A DNA stretch of 64,000 nucleotides from Erinaceus europaeus (lineage: Eukaryota > Chordata > Mammalia > Eulipotyphla > Erinaceidae), in contig NC_080172.1 in NCBI RefSeq assembly GCF_950295315.1, forward strand, positions 114,965,735 through 115,029,734, in the 5' to 3' direction. Position 1 is the first letter of the stretch. Every line of letters begins with the position of its first letter. This document shows, piece by piece, positions 10,471 to 21,435 of this stretch. Below the pieces are notes generated by a model, which had not been told where the DNA came from, did no database searches, and worked only from the letters and a program-made list of their open reading frames with translations. A program made the translations under genes and the position numbers.

Positions 10471-10750
10471 GGGTTGGCGGTGGCGCAGTGGGTTAAGCGC
10501 ATGTAGTGCAAAGAGCAGGGTCCGGCGCAAGGATCTTGGTTCCAATCCCCGGCTCCCCACCCGCAGGGGAGTCGCTTCACAAGCCGTGAAGCAGATCTGC
10601 AGGTGTCTGTATTTCTCTCCCTCTCTATCTTCCTCTCCCCTCTAAATTTCTCTCAGTCCTATTCAATGAAGGGGGTGGGGAACAGTAACAGGAGTAGAGT
10701 ATTGAGCACTGAGCCCCAGCAATAACCCTGGAGGCAAAAAAAGAGAAAGA
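10470..10750 (+). mobile_element. SINE A with partial M module
   Basis: Head GGGTTGGCGGTGGCGCAGTG. The end carries GAGCCCCAGCAATAACCCTG of the M module. Confidence 0.8.
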
Positions 10751-10811
10751 AGTACAAAACCAAATTAGCAGCTAATCATAGGTAGATATTTTGGAAAGAA
10801 GTGTCCATCAT

Positions 10812-10990
10812 TAAAAGGTAAAGTTTTCTCTGGAGTTGGTGTATTGCACCAAAGTAAAAGACTCTGGGGTGTGGTGGGGGGGGTTCAGGTCCTGGAACAT
10901 GATGGCAGAGGAGAACCTAGTGGGGCTTGTATTACTATGTGGAAAACTGGGAAATGTTACACATGTACAAACTATTGTATTTACTGTTGA
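10812..10990 (+). mobile_element. L1 3' UTR fragment
   Basis: Runs from TGGAGTTGGTGTATTGCACC to CTGTTGACTTTAAAACATTA, a diverged version of the L1 3' UTR seen at 5460-5660. It is followed closely by a separate L1 piece. Confidence 0.8.
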
Positions 10991-11014
10991 CTTTAAAACA
11001 TTAATCCTCCAACC

Positions 11015-12335
11015 CTATAGACATCTAATCTTTGACAAAGGTGCCCAGACTATTAAATGGGGAAAGCAGAGTCTCTTCAACAAATGGTGTTGGAAGAAAT
11101 GGGTTCAAACATGCAGAAGAATGAAACTAAACCACTGTATTTCACCAAATACAAAAGTAAATTCCAAGTGGATCAAGGACTTGGATGTTAGACCAGAAAT
11201 TATCAGATAATTAGAGGAAAATATTGGCAGAACTTTTTTCCACATAAATTTTAAAGACGTCTTCAATGAAATGAATCCAATTACAAAGAAGACTAAGGTA
11301 AGTATAAACCTATGGGAATACATCAAATTAAAAAGCTTCGGCATAACAAAAGAAACTACTACCCAAACCAAGAGACCCCTCACAGAATGGAAGAAGATCT
11401 TTACATGCCATACATCAGACAAGAGTTTAATAACCAAAATATATAAAGAGCTTGCCAAACTCAACAACAGGAAAACAAATGACCCCATCCAAAAATGGGG
11501 AGAGGACATGGATAGGTAATTCACTACAGAAGAGATCAAAAAGCTGAGAAACACATGAAAAAATGCTCCAAGTCTCTGATTGTCAGAGAAATGCAAATCA
11601 AGACAACAATGAGATATCACTTCACTCCTGTGAGAATATCACACATCAGAAAAGGTAGCAGCAGCAAATGCTGGAGAGGGTGTGGGGTCAAAGGAACCCT
11701 CCTGCACTGCTGGTGGGAATGTCAATGGGTCCAACCTCTGTGGAGAACAGTCTGGAGAACTCTCAGAAGGCTAGAAATGGACCTACCCTATGATCCTGCA
11801 ATTCCTCTCCTGGGGATAGATCCTAAGGAACCCAACACATCCATCCCAAAAGATCTGTGTGCACATATGTTCTTGGCAGCACAATGTGTAATAGCCAAAA
11901 CCTGGAGGCAACCCAGGTGTGCAACAACAGATGAGTGGCTGAGCAAGTTGTGGTCTATATGGAATACTACTCAGATATTAAAAAGGGTGACTTTGGGATT
12001 CGGGCGGTAGTGCAGTGGTTAAGTGCAGGTGGCACAAAGCGCAAGGACCGGCTTAAGGATCCTAGTTCAAGCCCCCGGCTCCCCACCTGCAGGGGAGTCT
12101 CTTCACAGGCAGTGAAGCAGGTCTGCAGGTGTCTGTCTTTCTCTCCCCCTCTCTGTCTTCCCCTCCTCTCTCCATTTCTCTCTGTCCTATCCAACAACGA
12201 TGACAACAATAATAACTACAATAATAAAAAGAAATCAACAAGGGCAACAAAAGGGAATAAATAAGTGAATATAAAAAATTTTTTTTAAATTAATCCCCAA
12301 TAAAAATAAATAAATAAATAAATTGCTGTGGCCAG
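11015..12335 (+). pseudogene. L1 ORF2 C-terminal remnant
   Basis: Non-LTR retrotransposon remnant. About 960 bp translate to the C-terminal part of L1 ORF2 ([62 protein letters not shown]). At least one stop (TAA near 11209) and frame changes break it, and there is no reverse-transcriptase core. A SINE A at 11996-12272 interrupts it, and only CCCCAATAAAAATAAA of the 3' end follows. Not functional. Confidence 0.9.
11996..12272 (+). mobile_element. SINE A inserted in L1
   Basis: Begins GGGATTCGGGCGGTAGTGCA and ends GGGAATAAATAAGTGAATA. Confidence 0.9.
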
Positions 12336-12339
12336 AAAT

Positions 12340-12890
12340 AAAATAAATAAAGCTTTCAGATGACCTGTTTCCTGTGTTTTGTGGGAGGGAACATGGAGAA
12401 CAGAAGTTCATTCTACCGGAGGCCTGTGAACAGTGTAAGTAGGTAAGTGAGGGAGCTGTGTTCGTGACCCAGATTTATTCTCATGTGAGTGAGCTATGAG
12501 GAGGTTCCAGCTTTTCATTTTGGAACAGCCAATCACAGAATGGGGCTCGTGGGGCTTGCAACCTGTCATCAATAAAGTGTAATTAATGTTTGCCACAGGC
12601 TTTGAGATGCCACAGATTAAAAGGCACCCTGCGCAAGGTGCAAAGCAGACGAGTGTTCCCTCGAGGGCAGGTGTCTCTGTGGGTGAACCCACAGTTGTCA
12701 CTCACAGAGAGGGAAAGTAGGTTAAGGCCAGGCGGCACAGTCCTTCAGAGTCCTTCATCCAGAACTGGGCCACAGGACACTCACATAGGCAGGCTGTCAT
12801 AGCAGATGGCCTAGAGAAACTTTACCAACAGTACATGAATCCCCAGAAGCTTCAGAACACAAACTCATGTCTGCAAGAAATCTAGTGGGT
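12340..12890. other. Unannotated DNA
   Basis: No gene recognised. The first 60 bp (GGCCAGAAAT..TGACCTGTTT) resemble 18955-19000, where they also follow an L1 tail. The longest frame is 97 codons on the minus strand and matches nothing I know. Confidence 0.5.
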
Positions 12891-12892
12891 TC

Positions 12893-13390
12893 TTAGCAGC
12901 ACAATGTGTAACAGCCAAAACCTGGAAGCAACCCAGGTGTCCAACAACAGATGAGTGGCTGAGCAAGTTGTGGTCTAGATACACAATGGAATACTACTCA
13001 GCTATCAAAAGTGGTGACTTCACCTTCTTCACCCCATCTTAGATGGACCTTGAAAAATTCATGTTAAGTGAAATAAGTCAGAAACAGAAGGAGGAATATG
13101 GGATGCTCTCACTCTCAGGCAGAAGTTGAAAAACAAGATCAGAAAAGAAAACACAAGTAGAACCTGAACTGGAATTGGTGTATTGCGCCAAAGTCAAAGA
13201 CTCTGGGGTGGGTGGGGGGGAGAATCCAGGTCCAAGAAAGATGACAGAGGAGCTAGTGGGGGTTATATTGTTCTATGGGAAACTGGGAAATGTTATGCAT
13301 GTACAAACTACTGTATTTACTGTGGAATGTAAAACATTAAATCCTCAATAAAAAAATATAAATAAATAAATAAATAAATAAATAAAATGG
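12893..13390 (+). mobile_element. L1 3' end, 5'-truncated
   Basis: Starts at TTCTTAGCAGCACAATGTGT in the ORF2 tail, continues through the 3' UTR and ends (AAAT)n. Poly-A-rich simple DNA follows to 13420. Confidence 0.85.
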
Positions 13391-13420
13391 TGACTAAAAA
13401 AAGAAAGAAAGAAAGAAATC

Positions 13421-13932
13421 TAGTGGGACTAATTAGAAAGACACATACGGCACTTGTGTCTTTACAGGGAAGGGGCTGAGAAAAATTACTTAGCAAATCT
13501 CTTTCCTCAGCCTGACCCCGACTTCTTGAGATTTTTCAGAGCTTTGTTATGTCTTAAGAAATTTAAGAAAAAAAAAAAAAGAAAAACTTAGTGCTGAGTA
13601 ACAGCAGGGATTAGACTAGTAGCTTAATTAAGCGCCCCCCACACATACATTGCAACACTTAAGAGCACATCAGGGAATCTCAATGAGTCTTTAAGGCCTA
13701 ATTCCTAAACTTGATCCTAAATTGTCTCACCAAATCCTCAGGTATGACTTTGGCAAATGACGTCATATCCAGTCCAGAAATAATTGAACATATTGGCGTG
13801 AGCTGATTCTCTTCTTGCAGGTTTCATTCATTCATTCACTCATTCTGCCAGGACCAAAAATAAGGACAGCAGCTCAGAGTAAACCTTGGTTTATAGAACA
13901 CTGTTTTCAAACTTCAATAATCAAGTAAGTTA
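13421..13932. other. Unannotated DNA
   Basis: No SINE or gene recognised. Contains a short (ATTC)n run near 13826-13845. Confidence 0.5.
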
Positions 13933-14105
13933 CTTTGGTCCCAGGAATGCTAAAATGGAGATGTCAGAATGGATTTTCTTATTCTGTGAGAGAGTAATCA
14001 GGGCACCACTCTGCCATTTATGATGTTGTATTTTGTTTTTCTTGTTGTTGTGCAGTGTCTAGGTAATCTAGAGCCTTGTGTTCCAAGCCACCTTCCTGGC
14101 CCAGT
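13933..14105 (-). repeat. Inverted-repeat arm 2 (partner 5876-6052)
   Basis: Reverse complement of arm 1, with only a few differences by eye (for example GACATCTCC against GACATTTCC). It ends at the same base relative to the L1 tail. Confidence 0.8.
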
Positions 14106-14575
14106 TTTATTTATTTTATTATTTTCTAAATGTCTTTATTGGGGAATTAATGTTTTACATTCAACAGTAAATACAATAGTTTGTACATGCATAACATTCC
14201 CCAGTTTCCCATTTAACAATACAACCCCCACTATGTCATTTATCATCCTTCATGGACCTGTATTCTCCCCACCCACCCACACCAGAGTCTTTTACTTTGG
14301 TGCAATATGCCAATTCCATTTCAGATTCTACTTGTGTTTTCTTTTCTGATCTTGTTTTTCAACTTTGGCCTGAGAGTGAGATCATCCCATATTCCTCCTT
14401 CTGTTTCTGACTTATTTCACTCAACATGATTTTTTCAAGGTCCATCCAAGATCTGCTGAAAACGGTGAAGTCACCATTTTTTACAGCTGAGTAGTATTCC
14501 ATTGTGTATCTAGACCACAACTTGCTCAGCCACTCATCTGTTGTTGGACACCTGGGTTGCATCCAGGTTTTGTAT
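14106..14575 (-). mobile_element. L1 3' end, 5'-truncated
   Basis: Minus-strand copy whose 3' UTR tail abuts arm 2. It ends inside the ORF2 tail at CCTGGGTTGCATCCAGGTTT. Very similar to 28576-29030. Confidence 0.9.
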
Positions 14576-14975
14576 TTATTTATTTATTTTTAACCAAAGG
14601 ACTGCTCGACTCTGCCTTATGGTGGTGCCAGGGATACAGCCTGAGCCTGACTCTCAGGCATGAAAGTTTATTTATTTATTTATTCCCTTTTGTTGCCCTT
14701 GTTGTTTTATTGCTGTAGTTATTATTGTTGTCGTCATTGTTGGATAGGACAGAGAGAAATGGAGATAGGAAGGGAAGACAGAGACGGGGAGAGAAAGACA
14801 CCTGCAGACCTGATTCACAGCCTGCGAAGCAACCCACATACAGGTGGGGAGCCAGGGCACAAACCGGGATCCTTACACTGGTTCTTGCACTTTGCACCAC
14901 CTGCACTTAACTCGCTGCGCTACTGCCTGACTCCCGCTTGAAAGCTTTTTTGCATAATTGCTATGCTATCTCCCT
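14576..14975 (-). mobile_element. SINE D split by SINE A
   Basis: D sequence at 14576-14667 resumes at 14935-14975 (GCATAATTGCTATGCTATCT) after the nested SINE. Confidence 0.85.
14668..14934 (-). mobile_element. SINE A nested in SINE D
   Basis: Near-repeated flanks CATGAAAGTTT and CTTGAAAGCTTT mark an imperfect TSD. Confidence 0.88.
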
Positions 14976-15270
14976 GTTCTTCCCTGGGGAAGAAGTGACA
15001 CATAGTAATGTACACATAGTTGAGTATGCCACTGCCCACCCCCCTTCTCTCTTTCTTTATTTCCTTTATTGGGGGGTTATTGGTTTACAGTCGACCATAA
15101 AATACACTCATTGGTCCATGGGTAACATTTCTCAGTTTTCCACATCACACTTTAACCTCCCACCTAGGTCCTCCTCTGCCATCATGCCCCAGGACCTGAA
15201 CATTCCCCACCACCCCAGAGTCCTTTACTTTGGTGCAATACACCAGCTCCAGTCCAAGTTCTGCTTTGTG

Positions 15271-15684
15271 ATTGTTGTTGTTGTTTTTATTTTTTTGTAT
15301 TTATTTATTTATTTTCCCTTTTGTTGCCCTTTTTATTGTTGTAGTTATTATTGTTGTTATAGCTATTGTTGTTGGATAGGACAGAGATAAATGGAGAGAG
15401 GAGGGGAAGACAGATAAATAGAGATAAATGGAGACAGATAAATGGAGACAGAGATAAATGGAGACAGAGATAAGTGGACAGAGATAAATGGACAGAGATA
15501 AATGGAGACAGAGATAAATGGAGAGAGGAGGGGGAGAGAAAGACAGACACCTGCAGACCTGCTTCACCACCTGTGAAGCGACTCCCCAGCAGGTGGGGAG
15601 CCGGGGGCCCAAACCAGGATCCTTACACAGGTCCTTGCGCTTTGTGCCACGTGCGCTTCACCCGCTGGCTAACACCTGACTCCC
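15271..15684 (-). mobile_element. SINE A with internal tandem expansion
   Basis: Perfect 11-bp TSD, TCTGCTTTGTG, at 15260-15270 and 15685-15695. The copy is about 120 bp longer than usual because of the array at 15411-15528. Confidence 0.9.
15411..15528 (+). repeat. Minisatellite inside a SINE
   Basis: Seven to eight copies of a 12-18 bp unit based on GATAAATGGAGACAGA. It evidently grew from the GACAGAGAGAAATGGAGAGA segment of the SINE. Confidence 0.85.
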
Positions 15685-15895
15685 TCTGCTTTGTGTTTCC
15701 CCTCCGATCTTATTTCTCCACTTTGTGTATGAGTGGGATCATCCCATATTCATCCTTCTCTTTCTAGCTGATCTCACTTCACAGGATTCCTTCAAGATCT
15801 GTCCAAGCTGTGGTGAAGATGGTGACTCCACCAATTTTAATAGCTGAGTAGAAAGTATTCCATGGTGTGTATAGTCGGCAACCTACTCCGTCAAC

Positions 15896-16022
15896 AGCAA
15901 AAATAATAAAATATTAATAATAATAATCTCTTCCACCTTAAAAAAAAAAGTATGTCTATGCTGTTATGTAACTTACCCTTTACTAACACTCCACATTGTT
16001 ATTTTTTTAATATTTATTTATT
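15896..16022. other. AT-rich unannotated spacer
   Basis: Contains (AAT)n near 15903-15928. Nothing else recognised. Confidence 0.5.
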
Positions 16023-17372
16023 TCCCCACACCTATGGACATCTAATCTTTGACACAGGTGCCCAGACTATTAAATGGGGAAAGCAGAGTCTCTTCAACAA
16101 ATGGTGTTGGAAGAAATGGGTTCAAACATGCAGAAGAATGAAACTAAACCACTGTATTTCACCAAATACAAAAGTAAATTCCAAGTGGATCAAGGACTTG
16201 GATGTTAGACCAGAAACTATCAGATACTTAGAGGAAAACATTGGCAGAACTCTTTTCCGCATAAATTTTAAAGACATCTTCAAAGAAACGAATCCAATTA
16301 CAAAGAAGACTAAGGCAAGCATAAACCTATGGGACTACATCAAATTAAAAAGCTTTTGCACAGCTAAAGAAACTACTACCCAAACCAAGAAACCCCTCAC
16401 AGAATGGAAGAAGATCTTTACAAAGCATACATCAGACAAGAAGCTAATAAGCAGAATATATTAAAAAAACTTGCAAATCTCAACAAGACAACAAATAACC
16501 CCATCCAAAAATGGGGGGAGGACATGGACAGAATAGTCACCACAGAAGAGATCCAAAAGGCTGAGAAACACATGAAAAAATGCTCCAAGTCTCTGATTGT
16601 CAGAGAAATGCAAATCAAGACAACAATGAGATATCACTTCACTCCTGTGAGAATGTCAGACATCAGAAAAGGTAACAGCAACAAATGCTGGAGAGAGTGT
16701 GGGGTCAAATGAACCCTCCTGCACTGCTGGTGGGAATGTCAATGGGTCCAGCCTCTGTGGAGAACAGTCTGGAGAACTCTCAGAAGGCTAGAAATGGACC
16801 TACCCTATGATCCTGCAATTCCTCTCCTGGGGATAGATCCTAAGGAACCTAACACACCCATCCAAAAAGATCTGTGTACACATATGTTCTTGGCAGCACA
16901 ATTTGTAATAGCCAAAACCTGGAAGCAACCCAGGTGTCCAACAACAGATGAGTGGCTGAGCAAGTTGTGGTCTATATACACAATGGAATACTACTCAGCT
17001 GTAAAAAATGGTGACTTCACCGTTTTCAGCAGATCTTGGATGGACCTTGAAAAATTCATGTTAAGTGAAATAACTCAGAAACGGAAGGATGAATATGGGA
17101 TGATCTCACTCTCAGGCAGAAATTGAAAAACAAGATCAGAAAAGAAAACACAAGTAGAACCTGAACTGGAATTGGCGTATTGCACCAAAGTCAAAGACTC
17201 TGGGGTGGGGGTGGATGGGTGGGGAGAATACAGGTCCAAGAATGATTACAGAGGACCTAGTAGGGGTTGTATTATTATATGGAAAACTGGGAAATATTAT
17301 GCATGTACAAACTATTGAATTTACTGTTGAGTGTATTACATTAATTCCCCAATAAAGAAATTTTTTTAAAAA
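16023..17372 (+). pseudogene. L1 3' half: ORF2 C-terminus and 3' UTR
   Basis: The most complete L1 in the window, 1.35 kb. It encodes the L1 ORF2 C-terminal region in pieces: [20 protein letters not shown] onward, then the [19 protein letters not shown] block, then [15 protein letters not shown] to ISLSGRN at 16794-17126. Frameshifts and the stop after CWRECGVK (about 16710) break the frame. The 3' UTR ends TTAATTCCCCAATAAAGAAA. The endonuclease and reverse-transcriptase core are absent through 5' truncation, so it is immobile. Confidence 0.92.
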
Positions 17373-17857
17373 GCCAAAAAATAAAAGATAAAAAGAAATT
17401 AGCAGTGTCCTGGAAATTGAATATGAAAAAGAGAGGGAGCCATTCTGGAGATTGGTAAAGCATACAGAGGAGGCTGGTTAATAAAACCAAAACTTTGAGC
17501 CTAGACTATCTGTGTCCCTGAGTAGATCCTCAACTGACCTTAATCTTGTGAATTAGTGGTTGAGTGAAAAGGAAATTGTAAGGCAGCAACCACTGTCGAC
17601 TTCGGGGATCGCAAAGTTCTGCATCCTATGAAGAGAGCAAAATAGGCAACCACAGGAGACATGCTTGTCAGGGTTTATGACATGAACTTAGAGCTGCCAG
17701 GCTGCGTCAGCACGGCCTGACAGCTTCTTGGGAATGCAGATTCCCAGCTCCCAGAGCTGCTCAATTCTGGTGTGTGTGGAATAGTACTTTAGTATGCCTC
17801 CTGGGAATTCTGATGGACCCTCAGGCTTGACATCCAGTGTTCAATAAAATGGACCTA
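17373..17857. other. Unannotated DNA
   Basis: No repeat family or gene recognised over about 480 bp. Confidence 0.5.
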
Positions 17858-18045
17858 AGTAGAACTTGAACTGAGGTTGGTGTATTGCACCAAAGTAAAA
17901 GACTCCAGGGTGGGAGAAGGGTTCAGGTCCTGGAACATGATGGCAGCAGAGGACGACGTGTGGGTTGTATTGTTATGTGGAAATGGTATGTGTGTACAAA
18001 CTACTGTATTTTACTGTTGACTGTAAACCATTAATGAGTTTTTTT
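17858..18045 (+). mobile_element. L1 3' UTR, diverged
   Basis: AGTAGAACTTGAACTGAGGT to CTGTAAACCATTAATGAG. Similar in age to the 10812 fragment. Confidence 0.75.
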
Positions 18046-18054
18046 AGAAAGTGA

Positions 18055-18328
18055 AAAAAAGTTATTTATTTATTTATTCCCTTTTGTTGCCCTTGTTGTT
18101 TTATTGTTGTTGTTATTATATTGTCGTTGTTGGATAGAACAGAGAGAAATGGAGAGAGGAGGGAAGACAGAAATGGAGAGAAAGAGAGACACCTGCAGAC
18201 CTGCTTCACCGCTTGTGAAGCGATCCCCCTGCAGGCGGGGAGTCTAGGGGTAGAACTGGGATCCTTATGCCGGTCCTTACACTTTGTGATACCTGCGCTT
18301 AACCCGCTGTGCTACTGCCCGACTCCCT
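18055..18328 (-). mobile_element. SINE A
   Basis: Complete reverse copy, moderately diverged in the head. Confidence 0.88.
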
Positions 18329-18430
18329 GATTTCTTTTTATAGAAACTCCTGTCATTCTCTATTTTTAAACTGACCATTTGTTAAACAAATACAGAATAA
18401 GTGAACTTGGTGTCATGAAAAGATAAGTAC
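18329..18430. other. Short unannotated spacer
   Basis: Nothing recognised between two SINEs. Confidence 0.4.
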
Positions 18431-18577
18431 AGTGGTCCAGGAGGTGGCGCAATGGATAAAGCATTGGACTTTCAAGCATGAGGTCCTGAGTTCAAGCCTC
18501 AGCAGCACATGTACCAGAGTGATGTCTGGTTCTTTCTGTCTCTCCTCCTGTCTTTCTCATTAATAAGTAAATAAAAG
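18431..18577 (+). mobile_element. SINE B
   Basis: Complete copy; its AAATAAAA tail runs straight into the next SINE A. Confidence 0.88.
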
Positions 18578-18855
18578 GGAGTCGGGCAGTAGCGCAGTGG
18601 GTTGAGCGCAGGTGGCGCAAAGCACAAGGACCAGCGTAAGGATCCCGGTTCGAGCCCTGGCTCCCCACCTGCAGGGGAGTCGCTTCACAGGCGGTGAAGC
18701 AGGTCTCTCTTTCTCTCCCTTTCTGTCTTCCCCTCCTCTCTCCATTTTTCTCTGTTCTATCTAACAATGATTACATCAATATCTGCAACAACAATAAAAA
18801 AAAAAACAAGGGCAACAAAAAGGGAAAATAAAATAAATATTAAAAATATTTATAA
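18578..18855 (+). mobile_element. SINE A
   Basis: Complete copy with a shortened GGTCTCTCTTTCTCTC middle. Confidence 0.9.
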
Positions 18856-19010
18856 AAATTATACTTGTTTACTTATTGGATAGAGACAGCCAGAAATTGG
18901 AGAGGGAGAAGAAAATATTAATCCCCCAATAAAAATAAATAAATACATTACTATAGCCAGAAATGAAACAAAGTTTTCAAATGACCTGTTTTCTGAGTTT
19001 CGAGAGAATA
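18856..19010 (+). mobile_element. SINE C fragment and L1 tail junction
   Basis: A reverse SINE C end (18856-18915) meets an L1 tail, AATCCCCCAATAAAAATAAA. This is followed by about 60 bp shared with 12325-12385. Confidence 0.6.
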
Positions 19011-19119
19011 ATTCCAGCAAAATAGATGCATCAGAACCCCAAGAATCCTGATATTTCATTCTAGAGAGACAGTCCTCCTCAATCCCCAAATGACTCTCAA
19101 CAGGACAGAATCAGTGTCA

Positions 19120-19275
19120 TTGAAGGGGCCCAGGGGGTGACACGCTTAGTAGAGTGTATATGTTAGAATTAACTAAAACAAGGGCAACAAAAGGAAGATA
19201 AGTAAATAAAAGAATTAGTGTAACTGTAGCCCAGGAGGTAGCTCAGTGGGTAAAGCATTGGACTTAAAAACATAT
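19120..19275 (+). mobile_element. Chimeric SINE fragments
   Basis: A C-type head (GGTGACACGCTTAGTAGAGT) runs directly into an A-type tail (AAACAAGGGCAACAAAAGGA). A B head follows (CCAGGAGGTAGCTCAGTGGG). Confidence 0.6.
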
Positions 19276-19399
19276 AGTGCCCACTCCCCCATGAAGTGAT
19301 TTCATGATAACACAGCACATAGCTGATTTAGCTCACTGCTGTTCACCGGGGGTTGGTGGGACTAGAGCGGATTCCGTATTGACGGGTGGAGAAAATCTG
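19276..19399. other. Unannotated spacer
   Basis: No repeat or gene recognised. Confidence 0.4.
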
Positions 19400-19600
19400 T
19401 TAAGTGGGGCTGGGGAGACAGCATAGTGGCTATGCAAAATATTTCCATCAGAGACTCTGAGGTCCCAGGTTTAATCCCCAGCAACACCATAAGCCAGAGC
19501 TGAGCAGGGCTCTGGTCTCTGTATCTTTCTCTCTCCCCCCCCCCCCCGCCTTCTCTTGTTAAAATAAACTATTAAATAAGTAAAAATTAAAAAAAAGAAA
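19400..19600 (+). mobile_element. SINE D
   Basis: Complete copy with a run of 13 C at about 19536-19548 and a tail TTAAAATAAAC. Confidence 0.85.
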
Positions 19601-19762
19601 GTCTGTGAAGTACATGTGTCACATCTATAAAAATGTGGGTTTGATCCCCCTAACAACTTCCTCTCTCTCCTCTCTCCTTCTCCCTCTCCCTCTCCCTCTC
19701 TCTTTCTCTCTCTCCTCTCTCCTTCTCCCTCTCTCTCCCTCTCTCTCACACACACACATACA

Positions 19763-19793
<31 letters not shown>

Positions 19794-19805
19794 AAAAAGA
19801 AACAT
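19601..19805 (+). repeat. Low-complexity (CT)n/(CA)n in an old SINE
   Basis: A short SINE-like head (GAAGTACATGTGTCACATCT) is followed by long CT-rich tracts, a CA run and (TC)n, 19665-19792. Confidence 0.8.
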
Positions 19806-19934
19806 TAGAGGAGTGGAGGTTTACAACATAATGGTTCTGCAAAGAAACTCTCATGCCTGAGGCTCCAAAGTCCCAGGTTCAATACTCCCAACACCACCAC
19901 CACCACCATAAACCAGAGCTGAGCAGTGCTCTGG

Positions 19935-19980
<46 letters not shown>
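19806..19980 (+). mobile_element. SINE D
   Basis: Complete copy with an expanded ACC triplet run and a (TAAA)n tail of about 12 units at 19934-19980. Confidence 0.88.
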
Positions 19981-19981
<1 letters not shown>

Positions 19982-20480
19982 CATTGTGGCACTTAACTCT
20001 TGGGCCATTACCAATCTTGCAGTTAAGTTAGGCTGCTATTGGTGCTCTAATATTTTCACAGGAAGTCCAACAGAAACTGCCAAGTCATCAGGGATCATTG
20101 AGAAACTAGGGCAAAGTCCGTCTGGCGGCTTCTCTAGGCACTGCATGACTGGCTGAATCGCCTCAGAGCACTCGTGAGCGCCGGTGGTTATATAAATTCC
20201 AGGAAATTCTCTTTGCTCCAGTCTTTGTCCTACTGACCAAATTCTTCCAAGTACTGGCAAAATTCCCTACTCAGAAATTTAAAAGAAAAATTGTAGAGAG
20301 CAATTTTCCTTTGCAAATAAATCGTGGGTTTATTGGATGATGATGGAACAGACCATATTCTGGGGATCGGGATTCACTTGTCCACAAGTCCAGAGGTTTT
20401 TACTGTTGCTGTTGCTGGGGCCTCATCACTTCCCATCGAACTCTCCAGGTACAGGGCACTGGATGCTGCTGCCCCCAGCT
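19981..20480. other. Unannotated DNA with a 74-codon minus-strand frame
   Basis: No repeat recognised. The minus-strand frame 20260-20036 reads smoothly, without simple sequence, and ends in LPVKILEHQ. I do not recognise the product. It could be a retroposed or viral gene fragment, or chance. Confidence 0.35.
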
Positions 20481-20665
20481 GCACACACACAGCACCAGCT
20501 CAAGGAGCCGGGTTTAAACCCCCGGCCCCCACCTGCAGGGGGAATCTTCACGAGTGATGAAGCAGGGCTGCACGTGTCTGTCTTTCTCTCTCCCTCTCTA
20601 TTTCCTCCTCCCATATCAATTGTTCTGTGTCCGGTCAAAATAAAAAATATATATTTTAAATTTCA
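20481..20665 (+). mobile_element. SINE A/C-type, diverged
   Basis: Contains CAAGGAGCCGGGTTTAAACC and ACCTGCAGGGGGAATCTTCA; ends in AAAATAAAAAATATATA. Confidence 0.7.
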
Positions 20666-20711
20666 GGTAGAATGACAGAGCCAGAGAACTGGGGAAACAA
20701 CATAATGGTGC

Positions 20712-20742
<31 letters not shown>

Positions 20743-20935
20743 TTATTTGATAGGACAGAAAGAATTGCAGAAGGAAAGAGGAAACAGAAAAGGAGAGATA
20801 CAGAGAGACAGCTACAGTTCTTGCTTCACTACTTGTGAAGCTTCTGCCCTGCAGGTGAGGAGCAGGGGCTTGAACCCTTTTCTTTGTGTATGGTCGTCTG
20901 TGGGCTTAACCAAGTGCACCACTGCCCACCCCCTG
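20712..20935 (-). mobile_element. SINE C after a (CT)n run
   Basis: (CT)n at 20712-20741 is followed by a reverse C copy ending GCACCACTGCCCACCCC. Confidence 0.75.
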
Positions 20936-21055
20936 CAAAATGGGTCTGCAAAAGACTTTCATGCCTGAGGTTCCAAGGTCCCAGGTTTAATCCCCAGCAC
21001 CACCAAAGGCCAGAGCTGAACAGTATTTTCTGGCCTTTCTCTCTCTCTCAATGTT
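20936..21055 (+). mobile_element. SINE D
   Basis: Starts within the head (TGCAAAATGGGTCTGCAAAA) and keeps CCAGAGCTGAACAGTATTTT. Confidence 0.8.
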
Positions 21056-21404
21056 ATTTATTTATTGTTGGATAGAGACAGAGAAATTGAGAGGGCAGGG
21101 GACATAGGTAGATAGATAGAGGGAGTCGGGCGGTAGCAGTGGGTTAAGCGCAGGTGGCGCAAAGCGCAAGGACCGCCTTAAGGATCCCGGTTCGAGCCCC
21201 CGGCTCCCCACCTGCAGGGGAGTCGCTTCACAGGCGGTGAAGCAGGTCTGCAGGTGTCTGTCTTTCTCTCCCCCTCTCTGTCTTCCCCTTCTCTCTCCAT
21301 TTCTCTCTGTCCTATCTAACAACGACAACAATAATAATAACTACAACAATAAAAGCAACAAGGACAACAAAAGGGAAAGTAAATAAATAAATTTTTTTTA
21401 AAAA

Positions 21405-21435
<31 letters not shown>

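Larger units (their letters stand above)
15040..15895 (-). mobile_element. Older L1 3' end, split by SINE A
   Basis: Minus-strand L1 3' UTR and ORF2 tail (starts TTTATTGGGGGGTTATTGG), clearly more diverged than the 14106 and 28576 copies. Interrupted at 15271-15684. Confidence 0.8.
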
